Of a DNA stretch of 64,000 nt, positions 17,349 through 25,281 are shown one piece after another. A model generated the notes under the pieces. The model was given only the letters and a program-made list of their open reading frames with translations. It searched no databases and was not told the DNA's origin. The stretch's first letter is position 1. Each line of letters opens with the position of its first letter. Source of the stretch: Mariniblastus fucicola (GTDB lineage Bacteria > Planctomycetota > Planctomycetia > Pirellulales > Pirellulaceae); the NCBI RefSeq assembly GCF_008087665.1, contig NZ_CP042912.1, positions 2,790,001 to 2,854,000 of the forward strand, written 5' to 3'. Made by a program: the position numbers and the translations under genes.

Positions 17349-18330
17349 ATGTTTCGTCCCTTCGATACGCTCCGCCATCGCGTGGCAGAAGCTCGTAACA
17401 ACGACAGCCTGTTTTTCGTATCGCTGCTCTCTGAGACAACTATAGAGAGTGTCTTTGGAGATGCAAAGGCGATCCTCGACGCAGCACAAATCGACACGAC
17501 TGCTGTCACTCTCTAGGTGTTCCTTTCGCAAGTGATGAGCATTAACCACGGCTGCGTATCGGCAGTCACGAAACTCGTTGCGTGGCGTGCCGTCAAAGGA
17601 CTACGTCCGTGCTCGGCAGCGACGGGAGCTTGCTGCATCGCTCGTGACAAACTGGATGAAGCGTCGATGCAACGACTCGTGACTCAAAGCGGTGCAGCAA
17701 TCGAATCGCAGACTCCCGAACATTGGCGATGGAAAAAACCACAAGGTGATTGTTACTGACGGAGCCACCGTCATCATGGCCGATACGCCCGAGAACCAGA
17801 AAGAGTATCCTCAGCCTGGGTCTCAAACGCCAGGCTGCGGCTTTCCGATCATGCGGATGCTGGAGTTATTTGCACTTTCCCCTGGAGCCGTTCTGGAAGT
17901 CGCATTGGGCAAGTACGCAGGAAAGTTTTCGCATGAGGTGAGCCTGTTTCGACTGATCGATACGCTGATTCAAAAAGGCAACGTTTTCCTTGCTGATCGC
18001 GCGTTCGCGGGCGGGTTTGAAATGACTCGCATGGAAATGCGAGGGGCTCACTATGTGCTGCGGATGCACCAAAAGCGAAAAGCGAATTTCAGAACTGGAA
18101 TTCGCTATGGCAATGACGACCATGCAATTCGACTCGAAAGACCTGGCCGCCCAAAGTGGATGAGCAAAGAGGAGTACGAACAGTACCCTGATTTCATCAT
18201 CGTGCGTGAGGTCAGAATCCGTGTTCAGTAGAAAGGATTTCGCACGAAAGAAATTATCATCCACACTTCGTTTGAAGATCACATTGAGTACAGCAAAGAT
18301 GACATCGGCTTGTTGTTTCGCAGCCGTTGG
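17349..18330 (+). pseudogene. Decayed IS4-type transposase
   Basis: Translated in pieces, the region reads as an IS4-type DDE transposase: MFRPFDTLRHRV..., VFLSQVMSINHGCVSAVTKLVAWRA, then VIVTDGATVIMADTPENQKEYPQPGSQTPGCG, LADRAFAGGFEM and PKWMSKEEYEQYPDFIIVREV, and last GFRTKEIIIHTSFEDH...IGLLFRSRW. It is broken in three places: a TAG at 17514-17516 where a Trp is expected, a +1 frameshift at the six-A run 17733-17738, and a TAG at 18229-18231. After the RSRW block homology is lost, so the catalytic Glu helix is gone. The element is dead. Confidence 0.85.
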
Positions 18331-18571
18331 CCATTCGGGACAGGTTTCTTTGGTTTGAGCCGGGCGAGTGACAAACGAATCTGGCAAGCGGTGGCCGATG
18401 TCGCTCCGCGTCAGCGCAGCGTTTTTCTCTTGCCAGACTGGTTGAAGTTCAGGAAGCGATCTTTCGCATCGTCGCGATCACTACCGCCCGATGTGTCGTG
18501 AAGCTCCGTCAATCGTGGGACGGCAGCACGAGCATGGCACCGTGTGTTCTTCGCATCACTTTTGGTTTGTT

Positions 18572-19534
18572 TTAGCTCGACCGGTTTGGCCGTTGCTTTG
18601 TGAACCTGGCCAGAAAGAAAGCGTCAAAGTGTTCGTTTGGCAGGACTCGACGCGAATAGGAAACCGCGTCATCAAACTCAAGCTCGCGAAACGAGTTTAT
18701 GCCAGGCTGCCAATTGTCAAACGGCATTTCGATCGGCAGCGGCGTCGCGTCGCCATCAGTCGCGTCCATCAAATGAGACACGACGGCTTCGTTTTCTTCT
18801 GGGGAAAAGCTGCATGTGCAATACAGCAACGTGCCTCCCGGTTTAAGCGATTGAAACGCCGATACGATCAGCCCTTTCTGCTTTCGGGCTTGCTCGCGAA
18901 CTTTCCTCTCGCTCCAGAACTTCCATGAGTCCGGATTGTCGGCTCGGATTCGTGAATCGCTGCTGCACGGCGCGTCCAGCATCACGCAGTCAAATCGATC
19001 CGGGACTTTGCGACCGACCTTGCGACCGTCCATCAGATACGTTCGCGAAATCGTCACGCCAAGCCGTTTCAAATTGTCGGCCAAACGGTACATCCGCGGC
19101 TTGATCGGTTCCACGACCGACAGCTTGCCGCGATTGTCCATCAACGCCGCCATGTGAGACGCCTTGCCGCCAGGCGCCGACGCCAAATCCAGATTCCACT
19201 GCTCCGGTTCGGGCCGCAGCACCGTAGAGGCAAAGATGCTGGACAGACCTTGAACATAGATCGATCCATCGTCCGCAAGTTCGCTATGCGTCAATCGCGA
19301 ACGTTGTTCTGGCGGGATCAAAAAGGCTTCCTCGCACCACGCGACCGGCGATGGCGTTACTCCCAGATTTTCTACGGCACTGATCGTTTCGGAAACAGAG
19401 CCGCGAATCGTGTTGATGCGAAACGAGGTGGTTTTGGGATTCGCAAAACTCTTCAAAACACCTTCGATTTGATCTTTCCCGACGATTTCAGTCAGTCTTT
19501 GGCCATGTTCGCCACTAATGAATTCCGGCTGCAT
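18572..19534 (-). CDS. RsmB/NOP2-type rRNA cytosine-C5 methyltransferase
   Basis: The 320-residue protein from MQPEFISGEHGQRL has the NOL1/NOP2/Sun methyltransferase fold: SAM motif DLASAPGGKASHMAAL, the motif IV catalytic-loop block LDAPCSSDSRIR and the motif VI nucleophile region YCTCSFSPEENE. Both conserved cysteines (PC and TC) are present. No N-terminal NusB-like domain is seen, so it is a short form; the target cytosine (rRNA or tRNA) cannot be assigned. The start at 19534 is preferred because the 46 residues up to 19672 are not family-like. Confidence 0.88.
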   Translation of the reverse strand: MQPEFISGEHGQRLTEIVGKDQIEGVLKSFANPKTTSFRINTIRGSVSETISAVENLGVTPSPVAWCEEAFLIPPEQRSRLTHSELADDGSIYVQGLSSIFASTVLRPEPEQWNLDLASAPGGKASHMAALMDNRGKLSVVEPIKPRMYRLADNLKRLGVTISRTYLMDGRKVGRKVPDRFDCVMLDAPCSSDSRIRADNPDSWKFWSERKVREQARKQKGLIVSAFQSLKPGGTLLYCTCSFSPEENEAVVSHLMDATDGDATPLPIEMPFDNWQPGINSFRELEFDDAVSYSRRVLPNEHFDAFFLARFTKQRPNRSS

Positions 19535-20052
19535 ATTAAAAAAGCTTGTCTTTTGGTGGGGCAAACAAAATTGTGGGAATCGCCACAGGTATGAAACCGT
19601 ATTCGAAAATGGCTGAAACCCGAAGAAACGCGTCGATTTTGAGATGCTATCGCCGTGTAGGGGCGGCTCCATTCCGCGTATGGTGATTCATGGCAAGACG
19701 AAAAACGATAGCACTCGCAGGCTGCTAGCACAATATCGAGTGCTTGCGTTGTTGATTCGTGGAAGATGGCGTGAATTCGTTGACACACTTCTGCGCGACC
19801 TCAGAATCACACCCGTTGTACAAGACTTACGACAAAACAAATTCAGGGAGGTCGCCGACAACCGCTTAGGACGAGCACGTCGGATTGGTAACAGATTTAC
19901 CACATCAGCTTGCTCGCTCAAATTGCACTCCGGTCAGGATGGATTCGGAACATTTGAGCCTCTGCGTTTTTCAGTGATCTCCTACGCATAACCCAGTCAC
20001 GAAACGACTCGTGGCGAATGCTCAAAACGGGCGCCTTAAGGAGATACATGCC
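19535..20052. other. Intergenic region, no supported gene
   Basis: Open frames of up to 115 codons exist on both strands but show no family features. The last part holds an AAGGAG Shine-Dalgarno sequence at 20038-20043 serving the next gene. Confidence 0.4.
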
Positions 20053-20805
20053 ATGCAACGTAAACCAATCATCGGACTCAACGCTGACTTTCGCCAAGCC
20101 AAGGGCAATCAGCCATCTTTCTCTGTCGTCACGGCAGGTTACTACGACAGCATCGCCCGTGCGGGCGGCATTCCGTTGATTTTGCCTCCAACGACAAACG
20201 AGGACGACGTTGCTCAGGTTCTTGAAACAGTCGACGGATTCGTCATGGTTGGCGGAGCTGACCTTGATCCACGTCGTGATGGTTTCATGTTGCACCCTTC
20301 CGTTCGTCAAATGGACACGCGTCGCGAAAAATTCGATCGTATGTTGATGTCGATGGTCGCTGACAGCCGGACTCCAATTTTGGGAATCGGCGTCGGGATG
20401 CAGTTGCTGAACGTCACCATGGGCGGCAACCTGTTCTTGCACATTCCGGACGATCTTTCTTCCGCCATACCGCACAAAGACCCTCAAGATCCGAATCATC
20501 GCCATGGCCTTGATGTAACGCAGGATTCAGTAATGGGGCGTGTCTACGGCGACGGAGAAATTCGCGTCAGCAGCCGTCACCACATGGCGGTCGATGAAGT
20601 CGCCAGTGGATTCGCAGTAACGGCTCGCTGCCCGGATGGTGTCGTCGAAGCCATCGAAAGCGAAATGCAGGATTGGATCGCCATCGGAACCCAGTTCCAT
20701 CCTGAAAACGAAGCCGCTTCAGCGTTGGATCTTCGTATCTTCGAAGAGTTCATCGATCTGATCCGCGAGCCTGTTCCAGTCATGTCGCTCAAAGCAGTCG
20801 CCTAA
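20053..20805 (+). CDS. Peptidase C26 (PuuD-like glutamine amidotransferase fold) lacking the nucleophile Cys
   Basis: The start at 20053 follows an AAGGAG at 20038-20043. The 250-residue product has the class I glutamine-amidotransferase fold of gamma-glutamyl-GABA hydrolases: PIIGLNADFR, VDGFVMVGGADLDP, VSSRHHMAVDEV and the catalytic His/Glu block IGTQFHPENEA. In the nucleophile elbow, where the family has GIC.GMQ, the sequence is GIGVGMQ (residues 111-117), so residue 113 is Gly rather than Cys. It should not hydrolyse gamma-glutamyl substrates by the usual route and may be a binding or regulatory homologue. An intrinsic terminator follows at 20937. Confidence 0.85.
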   Translation: MQRKPIIGLNADFRQAKGNQPSFSVVTAGYYDSIARAGGIPLILPPTTNEDDVAQVLETVDGFVMVGGADLDPRRDGFMLHPSVRQMDTRREKFDRMLMSMVADSRTPILGIGVGMQLLNVTMGGNLFLHIPDDLSSAIPHKDPQDPNHRHGLDVTQDSVMGRVYGDGEIRVSSRHHMAVDEVASGFAVTARCPDGVVEAIESEMQDWIAIGTQFHPENEAASALDLRIFEEFIDLIREPVPVMSLKAVA

Positions 20806-20936
20806 AGCCGATCGCCTGCGGGCTGGATTAATTCCGGGTCCGCATGATGTGACTCCCAGTAAAAACACTTTCCGCCAATTGCAGACTCAAACGCCGAATG
20901 GATTCGGCGCATGCAGGTGGCAGGAACCTTCCGGAA

Positions 20937-20975
20937 GTGAGTGTTGCCTTGAAACGGGCAGCACTCACTTTTTTT
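20937..20975 (+). terminator. Rho-independent terminator
   Basis: A 12-bp stem (20937-20948 GTGAGTGTTGCC with 20957-20968, one mismatch) is followed by seven T residues. It would end the transcript of the C26 homologue, whose stop codon is 132 bases upstream. Confidence 0.75.
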
Positions 20976-21104
20976 GTTGCTATGTCAGCTTTCTCAACGT
21001 CGGCGTAGTGCAACAGCCGAGCACATGCCCGGTCCGCCGTCCCCTGTCTGCTGAATTTGACCCTGCCCGTAGAGCAAATTCGAATTCCGCGATAAAATTG
21101 GACC

Positions 21105-21959
21105 ATGGAAAAAATCTGCATCTTTGGCGTTGGCTTGATCGGCGGTTCGCTGGCTCTGGCGTTGAAAGAAAAATCGTTCTGCCGCCAGATCGTCGGCTGT
21201 AGCCGCAACGAATCTCATCTAAAACGTGCTCAGGATCTCGGCGCGATCGACTCGTGGACGCTCGATCCATGCGAAGCCGCCAAGGACGCAGATTTGATCT
21301 TCCTCGCGACGCCCGTCGGAGCCATCGAGGCCGTCTTGAAATCGATTCAAGGTTGCGTCAGCGAGCAGACAATCATTACCGATGGCGGAAGCTGCAAGCA
21401 GTCCGTTGTTGACGCAGCCGAACGCGCTTTCGGACGTCTGCCAGATCGCTTCGTTCCCGGTCACCCGATTGCGGGAAAAGAAAAAAGCGGAGTCGACCAT
21501 GCGGACGCAAAGTTGTACGTCGATCACAAAGTCATCCTGACTCCGATCGAAACGACCGACCCGACGGCCGTCGCTGCGGTCACAGAGATGTGGGAAACTT
21601 GCGGAGCGAATGTGCAACTGCTCAACGTCGGCCAACACGATCAGGTGCTGGCCGCGACCAGCCATTTGCCTCACGTTTTGGCGTATGCGTTGGTGGAAAC
21701 GGTTGCAAACACGACTTATGTCAGCGAAATTTTCGAATTCGCTGCCGGGGGATTTCGTGATTCGTCCCGCGTCGCGTCCAGCGATCCGACCATGTGGCGG
21801 GACATCTGCGAGTACAATCGGGATGCGATTCTGGAGATGACGTCTTTGTATCGCGACCGTCTGGAGTCTCTTGAACAGCTGATTGAAGCCGGAGATTCCG
21901 ATGGCTTGTTCGAGCTGTTTTCGCGTGCCAGGAAAGTACGCGATGGGCGATTCGGCTAA
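21105..21959 (+). CDS. tyrA: Prephenate dehydrogenase
   Basis: The enzyme oxidatively decarboxylates prephenate to 4-hydroxyphenylpyruvate in tyrosine synthesis. The 284-residue product opens with the NAD(P)-binding motif ICIFGVGLIGGSLALAL, followed by LIFLATPVGAI, the TDGGSCK turn, the substrate-binding RFVPGHPIAGKEKSG block and VLAATSHLPHVLAYALV, which hold the conserved His residues. No ACT or chorismate mutase domain is fused. It lies 34 bases before a substrate-binding-like gene on the same strand, probably in one transcript. Confidence 0.92.
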   Translation: MEKICIFGVGLIGGSLALALKEKSFCRQIVGCSRNESHLKRAQDLGAIDSWTLDPCEAAKDADLIFLATPVGAIEAVLKSIQGCVSEQTIITDGGSCKQSVVDAAERAFGRLPDRFVPGHPIAGKEKSGVDHADAKLYVDHKVILTPIETTDPTAVAAVTEMWETCGANVQLLNVGQHDQVLAATSHLPHVLAYALVETVANTTYVSEIFEFAAGGFRDSSRVASSDPTMWRDICEYNRDAILEMTSLYRDRLESLEQLIEAGDSDGLFELFSRARKVRDGRFG

Positions 21960-21993
21960 ACTACCAATTGAAGCGTAGAGATAGAGTGATTTT

Positions 21994-22851
21994 ATGTTGA
22001 AGTTTAACGTTGCCGGTGTCCCCGAGCACTTCAATTACCCGTGGCATCTGGCGATTGAGTCCGGAGATTTTGCAGACGCAGGGCTGGACGTTCAGTGGAC
22101 GGATTTTCCGGGCGGAACCGGCGCGATGATGAAGTCTCTCCGCCGTGGTGAGACCGACGTCGCAGTCGTGCTAACGCAGGGAGCCGTGGCGGACATCCTT
22201 AAAGGCAACCCGTCGCGAATTGTAAAGACGTTTGTTGAATCGCCGCTGGTTTGGGGCATCCATGTTCCAGCAGATTCGGACATTGAATCCGTCGAACAAA
22301 TCAAAGGACGCAAGTACGCGATCAGCCGCGAAGGATCCGGTTCTCATCTGATGTCGATCGTTGACGCTGCCGAAAGAGGCTGGGACTCCGGGACACCACA
22401 GTTTGAAATCGTTGGCGGTCTCGACGGCGCCAGAAAGGCCCTTGCTGCAGGGGACGCGGAGGTTTTCTTTTGGGAAAAAGTGACCACGGATCCGTTCGTG
22501 GAGAATGGCGAGTTCCGTTTGGTCGGAATTCGCAAAACGATTTGGCCAGCGTTTGTGATCTGCGTTCGCGAAAGCGTGCTCGAAGAACACGCCGATGAAG
22601 TCCGCTCAATGTTGAAAGTTCTCAATCACCATTGTGACGAGTTGGTTTCGTACGAAGACGCCGTGCCGCGAATTTCGAAACGTTACGGACTGGATGCTCA
22701 TGAAACAGAGATGTGGTTTTCGGCAACGGTTTGGGACGAAGGCTTCTCGATGCCCAACCGCGCCCTGCCGATCGTGATCCAGTATCTGAATCGGCTGGGG
22801 ATTGTTGACGCCCCGATGGCAACACCCGACGATGTTTGGCACCAGCTATAG
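21994..22851 (+). CDS. NMT1/THI5-like periplasmic-binding-fold protein without signal peptide
   Basis: The 285-residue protein has the two-lobed substrate-binding fold of the SsuA/THI5 type: NYPWHLAIESGDFADAGLDVQW, GGTGAMMKSLRRGETDVAVVLTQGA, SPLVWGIHVPADS, then KYAISREGSGSH at the lobe crossover. It begins directly with the first strand (MLKFNVAGVPEH), with no signal peptide or lipobox, so it is probably cytoplasmic. No permease or ATPase gene is near. Possible roles are a biosynthetic enzyme-like or ligand-sensing protein. Short spacing after tyrA suggests co-transcription. Confidence 0.75.
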   Translation: MLKFNVAGVPEHFNYPWHLAIESGDFADAGLDVQWTDFPGGTGAMMKSLRRGETDVAVVLTQGAVADILKGNPSRIVKTFVESPLVWGIHVPADSDIESVEQIKGRKYAISREGSGSHLMSIVDAAERGWDSGTPQFEIVGGLDGARKALAAGDAEVFFWEKVTTDPFVENGEFRLVGIRKTIWPAFVICVRESVLEEHADEVRSMLKVLNHHCDELVSYEDAVPRISKRYGLDAHETEMWFSATVWDEGFSMPNRALPIVIQYLNRLGIVDAPMATPDDVWHQL

Positions 22852-23120
22852 CGCCGCCAACTGATACGTGGGCGTACCTCTCATAACACGCGTTTTTACA
22901 AGCCTTTCGCTTGCAACAGCCGACGCTATTGGCGACTGGCTAATTGGACGCGTTGAATCGCAGCAGACAAATGATTGAGTTGCCTTGCGAAAGGAGACGA
23001 ATCCTGGTCTGACACTTTTCACTTGGGCCGGCACTTCAAGCCACGTGTTGAAACTGGCTTTGGACGAAAGGTAACCGACCACCTTGCCCAAGCCGCGGTC
23101 TGCTCCGCCGTGAGGCAGGA

Positions 23121-23145
23121 TTGACGTAAAAACCATGTTAGGCGA
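23121..23145 (+). repeat. GTTAGGCGA motif A (possible integron-like core site)
   Basis: TTGACGTAAAAACCATGTTAGGCGA closely matches 23606-23630 (about 22 of 25 bases). It ends in GTTAGGC, which fits the GTTRRRY consensus of integron attC right boundaries. It overlaps the stop codon of the minus-strand membrane-protein gene. Confidence 0.45.
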
Positions 23146-23482
23146 ACGCCATGCGTCGCCAGTAAACGATGACTCCATTTACGACTGCGAGTGACAGCGC
23201 AACAGCAACGCCCATAAGAGTCAAGGCACCGACCGTACTTATGTAAAATATGTGTGTCGAAACATCTGGACCATACGGATCTGTTGCATCTGGTTGAGAA
23301 GTGTATCCAAGTGAAACATCGCCATCTGCAACGGTCACAACGCGGCACCACAAAAGTGCGGCAATCATGATGAGCCAAAGGGAAGCTACGAGGACAGAGG
23401 CGATTGCGTGCGGACGCAATGTACGTAAGCCACTATCACGGGGCTTGCAGAGTGTAGAAGAGTCGTATGGATTCTCGATCAA
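23138..23482 (-). CDS. Small membrane protein, two transmembrane helices
   Basis: Reading from a TTG at 23480-23482 (IENPYDSSTL...), the product has about 114 residues: an NPYDSST-type polar start common in short planctomycete membrane proteins, a helix HAIASVLVASLWLIMIAALLW, a polar loop and a second helix YISTVGALTLMGVAVALSLAVV, ending YWRRMAFA. The frame is open further upstream, but that part does not look coding. The start codon is uncertain and no family is recognised. The gene runs opposite to the toxin-antitoxin pair beside it. Confidence 0.55.
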   Translation of the reverse strand: MIENPYDSSTLCKPRDSGLRTLRPHAIASVLVASLWLIMIAALLWCRVVTVADGDVSLGYTSQPDATDPYGPDVSTHIFYISTVGALTLMGVAVALSLAVVNGVIVYWRRMAFA

Positions 23483-23575
23483 TCTGCGGTCGCATAACGG
23501 AAGGTTTCTACGACACCGCCCTAAACGAAGCGAGCGATGCCTAGCTAAGAATGATTCTACCAAGGGCTGCCCGCG

Positions 23576-23630
23576 TCGCCTATAATGGAAGGTGTGCCGA
23601 AGTCCCTTGCGTAGAAACCATGTTGGGCGA
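23576..23630. repeat. Imperfect palindrome ending in GTTGGGCGA (possible attC-like site)
   Basis: Left end TCGCCTATAATGG (23576-23588) pairs at 10 of 13 positions with right end CCATGTTGGGCGA (23618-23630). The right end fits GTTRRRY and repeats motif A. It lies just upstream of the antitoxin start. A TATAAT inside the left end (23581-23586) could instead be a -10 box for the toxin-antitoxin operon. Confidence 0.4.
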
Positions 23631-23661
23631 CCGGTGAATCTCGGAAATCGTGGAGCAAACA

Positions 23662-23904
23662 ATGAGTACAGATATTCCAAACAGCATGGAGCCATTCGTA
23701 CAAAAGATGGTTAACGGTCGTCGATATTTGAATGAGCAGGAGGTGGTGACCGAAGGTTTGCGAATGCTTGAAGCTCGAGAGACTCTTCGAGAGGAAGTTG
23801 CGAAGGGCTTTGCTAGCCTTGATGCTGGCAAGGGCGTCCCATCCGAACAAGTATATTCGCGAGCTGAAAAACGGATTGCTGAGATCGAACGCGGAGAGTT
23901 GTAG
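23662..23904 (+). CDS. parD: ParD-family antitoxin
   Basis: The 80-residue product MSTDIPNSMEPFVQKMVNGRRYLNEQEVVTEGLRMLEARE... is a ParD/CC2985-type ribbon-helix-helix antitoxin: short basic N-terminal strand, helices, and an acidic C-terminal arm that should wrap the toxin. The ATG at 23662 is preceded by GGAG at 23652-23655; an in-frame GTG at 23650 would add four residues. Its stop overlaps the toxin start by one base, so the two are translationally coupled. Such operons are usually autorepressed by the complex. Confidence 0.85.
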   Translation: MSTDIPNSMEPFVQKMVNGRRYLNEQEVVTEGLRMLEARETLREEVAKGFASLDAGKGVPSEQVYSRAEKRIAEIERGEL

Positions 23905-24182
23905 TGGCGGAAGTTGTCTACGCGCCAGAAGCAGACGACGACCTTGAGTCAATCGTTGGCTACATCGCGCGCGACAAGCCGACAGCAGCTCGAGAGTGGT
24001 TGTTGAAACTGCGAGAAACCTGTGAAACGATCGCAACGCAATCAGGCGTGGGTGAAGAACGAAAAGGGTTCGGAATCCCGGGCTGCAGTTCGTTCAGCGT
24101 TGGGCAATACGTCGTGTTCTTCCGTCCAATTGAGGGCGGGATCGAAGTGTCGCGCGTCATTCATGGAAGTCGCGACATGTGA
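23904..24182 (+). CDS. parE: ParE/RelE-superfamily toxin
   Basis: The 92-residue product from a GTG start has the ParE toxin pattern: VVYAPEADDDLESIVGYIARDKPTAAREWLLKLRETCETIA, then ERKGFGIPGCSSFSVGQYVVFFRPIEGGIEVSRVIHGSRD. ParE-type toxins poison DNA gyrase, whereas RelE-type ones cut mRNA; the R.I.HG.RD ending is shared by both, with ParE favoured by the ParD partner. The TAG of parD and the GTG overlap. Confidence 0.85.
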   Translation: MAEVVYAPEADDDLESIVGYIARDKPTAAREWLLKLRETCETIATQSGVGEERKGFGIPGCSSFSVGQYVVFFRPIEGGIEVSRVIHGSRDM

Positions 24183-24197
24183 TCGAGTTAGTTCACA

Positions 24198-24467
24198 TCA
24201 CGGTACGCGTTCCAATCCATCGTGGTTCAGGCCCAGCGAGTGGAATTCTTCTATGCCGTTCCGAACCCAAGTGTAGTCGATCCACGGCGCGTCCCAGTCG
24301 TCAATCTCGGTCACGGTTAGTATTGTGGCCTCTGCTACCAGATGTTCATACAGCTCGCGCGTCTCGTCGTGGAGGCGGTATGTGTCCGGAGCACCCGCGA
24401 AGTCCTGCGGTATATGTGCAATGCGCACACGGTCACCAACACGAAGGCTGCGCCAAAGTTCAACCAT
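24198..24467 (-). CDS. Short hypothetical protein
   Basis: The 89-residue product has a well-formed start (MVELWRSLRVGDRVRIAHIPQDF), a SH3-like beta-rich look, and a centre YRLHDETRELYEHLVAEATILTVTEIDDWDAPWIDYTW followed by LGLNHDGLERV. I believe similar proteins occur as orphan hypotheticals in other bacteria, but I cannot name a family or function. GTTAGGCGA occurs on the same strand at 24482-24490, about 15 bases before the start codon, the position expected for a cassette boundary. Confidence 0.65.
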   Translation of the reverse strand: MVELWRSLRVGDRVRIAHIPQDFAGAPDTYRLHDETRELYEHLVAEATILTVTEIDDWDAPWIDYTWVRNGIEEFHSLGLNHDGLERVP

Positions 24468-24481
24468 AGGATTAGATTGAG

Positions 24482-24490
24482 TCGCCTAAC
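24482..24490 (-). repeat. GTTAGGCGA motif C (possible cassette boundary)
   Basis: The plus strand reads TCGCCTAAC, so the minus strand carries GTTAGGCGA just before the start of the 89-residue hypothetical gene. It matches the last nine bases of motif A exactly and of the palindrome at 23576-23630 with one change, but in the opposite orientation. Confidence 0.4.
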
Positions 24491-24584
24491 GTGATTATGT
24501 ACGACAGCATGTCGTAAAATACGGAAAAGGACAGTTGGCATATTAGTGTCGGCGATTTGGGTTGACAAGCAAAAAGGCTGCTGG

Positions 24585-25229
24585 CTAATCGAACGACAGC
24601 ATGCCAACATCGATTGAGTCGCTCGAAGCGTCGACATTGTGCCACTGGAAATCGTTGTCCCGAATCAGCTTCTCGGCCGGAGCAAACCAGGACTCCAGCA
24701 ATTTGCTCTGCTGTTCGGTTAGCTGACGACCCGTCGTGCGGCGGTTCTTCGAAACCAGCAACAAGCGGTACTCGCGATCCCGGTCGACCAAGACATTGAA
24801 CTTCCCGTCGCCATCGGTTCGAACGACGGCGCCGCCGGAATTGTGGATAGCTTCGATCGTCGGATTGTCCAACGCAACGAAAGTGTCGGGCATAATCAGT
24901 CCCGGGGCTTGCCGTTTTTCTGGCTGAGCACCACGCGGAAGTAAAACCACCACTGCGCCCACGTCGGCAAGCTCACGTCCGCTGCTGCGCCACATCGCGA
25001 CGCCGGAGATTCTGCAGTCCTCAACAAAGGCAGCACCAGTCGAATTGCCGGTCGATCCCGAACCTGCAGGCGCCGTCAAGCTTCCGACCATCATGCCGAG
25101 CATAAAAAACGTTGCGGCAGAAACGCCCAGCAACGCGGCTTGGCCATAGATCAAACGTCGTGAAACCCAGATGTGGCTTTCGCGAACCGATGGATTGCTG
25201 GATTCGTTTTCGATGGCTTTGCTCCTCAT
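24585..25229 (-). CDS. Membrane-anchored hypothetical protein with carboxypeptidase-regulatory-like domain
   Basis: From MRSKAIENESS (start 25229) the product has 214 residues: a cytoplasmic N-terminus, one transmembrane helix (about 32-53, ALLGVSAATFFMLGMMVGSL) and an exported part. The latter has a Gly/Ser-rich linker and a beta-sandwich-like stretch (ISGVAMWRSSGRELADVGAVVVLLPRG ... AVVRTDGDGKFNVLVDRDREYRLLLVSKN) with the transthyretin-like D..G.F.v.....Y.L pattern. The end is acidic. Function unknown; this layout is frequent in planctomycetes. It diverges from the large hydrolase-like gene. Confidence 0.65.
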   Translation of the reverse strand: MRSKAIENESSNPSVRESHIWVSRRLIYGQAALLGVSAATFFMLGMMVGSLTAPAGSGSTGNSTGAAFVEDCRISGVAMWRSSGRELADVGAVVVLLPRGAQPEKRQAPGLIMPDTFVALDNPTIEAIHNSGGAVVRTDGDGKFNVLVDRDREYRLLLVSKNRRTTGRQLTEQQSKLLESWFAPAEKLIRDNDFQWHNVDASSDSIDVGMLSFD

Positions 25230-25243
25230 TCGTTCCGATACAA

Positions 25244-25249
25244 TATAAT
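25244..25249 (+). promoter_or_regulatory. Candidate -10 box (TATAAT)
   Basis: A perfect TATAAT lies 33 bases before the ATG at 25282, in the 52-base divergent gap. The -35 region is weak (TTGCTC-like at about 25219), so only the -10 call has support. Confidence 0.35.
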
Positions 25250-25281
25250 GAAGTACGGGGCAAAATGAGGAAACCGGTGAG

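Noticed and set aside
17733-17738. Programmed frameshift in the transposase
   Set aside because: The six-A run could slip, but two in-frame TAG codons and loss of the C-terminus show that the gene is dead, so no programmed event is needed.
22846-23178. Minus-strand frame of 110 codons after the binding-protein gene
   Set aside because: It overlaps the small membrane-protein gene and motif A, has no ribosome site and no recognised domain; it may be an artefact of repeated sequence.
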